NCBI GenBank assembly: GCA_046496815.1
Contig: JAWOGN010000050.1
Span: 1-7,368 of the forward strand
Source: JAWOGN01 sp046496815
GTDB taxonomy: Bacteria; Desulfobacterota; DSM-4660; Desulfatiglandales; Desulfatiglandaceae
Length of the DNA: 7,368 nt
Direction of reading: 5' to 3'
Shown here: piece after piece, positions 6,587 to 7,368 of the stretch
Layout of the letters: each line of letters starts with the position of its first letter
Position numbering within the stretch: the first letter of the stretch is position 1
The notes under the pieces: generated by a model
Databases searched by the model: none
Seen by the model: only the letters and a program-made list of their open reading frames with translations
Told to the model about the DNA's origin: nothing
Made by a program: the position numbers and the translations under genes

Positions 6587-6611
6587 TGGTATTTTCGATT
6601 GGTTTATTCAG

Positions 6612-6630
6612 TATTTTACATTCTAAAATA
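6612..6630. repeat. A/T-rich 7-bp inverted repeat
   Basis: TATTTTA (6612-6618) and TAAAATA (6624-6630) are perfect reverse complements around CATTC. The A/T content and position about 180 bp upstream of degP could fit part of a promoter or a regulator site, but the sequence alone does not decide. Confidence 0.35.
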
Positions 6631-6692
6631 AGTAGATGACGCGTAAATTCAACCACACGGAATCCATTTTCCTATACGTACACGTAAAACCG

Positions 6693-6733
6693 CGGGCAGC
6701 GGCAGCTCCCGAACCCTTTGAAACCTTTCAGGG
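6693..6733. repeat. Two adjacent imperfect hairpins
   Basis: The first pairs CGGG-c-AGC (6693-6700, one bulged C) with GCTCCCG (6705-6711) around GGCA. The second pairs CCCT-tt-GAAA (6714-6723, two-base bulge) with TTTCAGGG (6726-6733). They lie 2 nt apart. A smaller palindrome TACGT-AC-ACGTA precedes them at 6675-6686. No T-run follows, so these are not intrinsic terminators. Confidence 0.35.
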
Positions 6734-6874
6734 CCTGACAGTAGATCCCTGCACGATCTGTTGCCATCTATTTCAAAATTCCCGGACACAAAATTTCTCT
6801 TTCGAGTAACCATCTGTCGCACCCTTTACCTGTTCCAAGTCATTTTAACGGCCCCCATGAAACCTTATTGTAAC

Positions 6875-6912
6875 CGTTCACGGGTTCAAAGGTTCAGGGG
6901 TTCAAGGTTCAA
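6875..6912. repeat. Five GGTTCA-type repeats with about 8-bp period
   Basis: GTTCA cores follow CG or GG at 6875, 6883, 6891, 6899 and 6906, that is spacings of 8, 8, 8 and 7 bp, with variable bases (CG, AA, GG, A) between units. The array looks like a degenerate tandem octamer. It has no coding sense and no flanking terminal repeats. I have seen similar GGTTCA strings between genes of deltaproteobacteria, but that recollection is informal. Confidence 0.7.
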
Positions 6913-7074
6913 TTTTCGTCCACGGAGTGCATTTGGGTTACGTATTTATGAGAAAAGCGTCAGCTTTGTCAGGCCGAATCCAAAATTTGGAACTAAATCG
7001 GCAATTACTTGGGAAAATGAGGATTTTTAACGACGATTTCAAGTCCTCAATCCTCTTTTGTTCTTAACCCTGAA

Positions 7075-7159
7075 TCCCGATTTCATCGGGAAACCCTCGT
7101 ATCTGACTCCGCAATGCCGGAGTCTCAGTTTTGATCAAACTGGCCGGTTCGGCGGCCAG
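7075..7159. repeat. Cluster of four perfect hairpins
   Basis: Within 85 bp lie TCCCGAT/ATCGGGA (7075-7081/7085-7091, 3-nt loop), GACTCCG/CGGAGTC (7105-7111/7118-7124, 6-nt loop), CAGTTT/AAACTG (7126-7131/7137-7142, 5-nt loop) and CTGGCCG/CGGCCAG (7140-7146/7153-7159, 6-nt loop). The last two overlap by 3 nt, so they would be alternatives. None is followed by a T-run on the plus strand. The cluster could be a structured RNA, a REP-like element or a set of protein sites; the sequence does not decide. Confidence 0.55.
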
Positions 7160-7283
7160 AGGCGGCGCTGAACTGTAAACGCTTACACCTTATTTTAGCG
7201 GGAATGTCATGTCATGAATGTTCATATTTTCTTCTAATCGGATGGATTTATTTCTCTCGATACCTTCGCTGCACATGAAAATC

Positions 7284-7311
7284 TAAAGTTTGAATACAGT
7301 TTATCCGATAA
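7284..7311 (+). promoter_or_regulatory. Sigma-28 (FliA) flagellar-type promoter pointing out of the window
   Basis: TAAAGTTT at 7284-7291 matches the enterobacterial FliA -35 consensus exactly, and TCCGATAA at 7304-7311 matches 7 of 8 bases of the -10 consensus GCCGATAA. The spacer is 12 nt against the usual 11. Transcription would start near 7318 towards a gene beyond the right edge, presumably a late flagellar, chemotaxis or motility gene; that identity is inference. Confidence 0.6.
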
Positions 7312-7368
7312 TAACGATGAAGCGAGCTAAAGATTTGACACCAGCAAAACAAAAGAGCCAGACATGGT

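Larger units (their letters stand above)
6435..7368. other. Long non-coding stretch rich in inverted repeats
   Basis: About 930 bp upstream of degP contain no convincing gene on either strand. One plus-strand frame of 89 codons (6761-7030) has no ribosome-binding site, runs through the GGTTCA repeats and resembles nothing. The stretch instead carries several symmetric elements: 6571-6586, 6612-6630, 6675-6686, 6693-6711, the octamer repeats at 6875-6912 and the hairpin cluster at 7075-7159, then a sigma-28-like promoter at the right edge. The degP promoter must lie in the left part, but I cannot place it with confidence. Confidence 0.65.

Noticed and set aside
6875..6912. tRNA-like GGTTCAA T-loop motifs
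   Set aside because: The GGTTCAA string resembles a tRNA T-arm, but no acceptor, D or anticodon stem can be drawn around any copy, and the motif simply repeats every 8 bp.
6761..7030. Plus-strand frame of 89 codons in the long non-coding stretch
   Set aside because: It runs through the GGTTCA repeats, has no ribosome-binding site and has a composition unlike the real proteins here.
7317..7368. Partial gene starting at ATG 7317 (frame open to the edge, MKRAKDLTPAKQKSQTW)
   Set aside because: The ATG coincides with the predicted start of transcription, no ribosome-binding site precedes it, and 17 codons are too few to judge; the real start is probably past the edge.

Overview
The window looks like an ordinary chromosomal stretch from a Gram-negative bacterium. 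A Slp-type outer-membrane lipoprotein and a periplasmic Do-family protease require an outer membrane and periplasm. The small PilZ-like protein, together with the style of the intergenic repeats, suggests a deltaproteobacterium (Desulfobacterota); that placement is inference. Six protein genes and one gene remnant are supported. None of them forms a recognisable novel defence, mobile or biosynthetic system.

Left part (1-2207, + strand): a two-gene threonine-degradation operon. An SDR-type L-threonine 3-dehydrogenase, cut by the left edge, is followed 38 bp later by a PLP-dependent 2-amino-3-ketobutyrate CoA ligase. Together they convert threonine to glycine plus acetyl-CoA with reduction of NAD+. 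Middle part (2288-3584, - strand): a small atypical PilZ-like protein and an HD-domain hydrolase, separated by about 370 bp with no convincing gene. The kbl and PilZ-like genes are convergent.

Right-middle part (3585-4975): the lipoprotein gene slp (+) is divergent from the HD gene. Its promoter candidate (TTGCCA-N17-TATTAT) has a -10 box inside one arm of a perfect 12-bp inverted repeat. The lipoprotein ends in three aromatic decapeptide repeats. Facing slp is a 5'-truncated acyl-CoA thioesterase remnant (-), whose missing front end is replaced by the strong terminator of the next gene, a full-length DegP/HtrA protease (4974-6434, -).

Right end (6435-7368): about 930 bp with no convincing gene. 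It holds several perfect inverted repeats, a run of 8-bp-period GGTTCA repeats, a tight cluster of hairpins at 7075-7159, and at the very edge a good match to a flagellar sigma-28 (FliA) promoter pointing out of the window. This non-coding block and the promoter architecture at slp are the parts most worth a second look.
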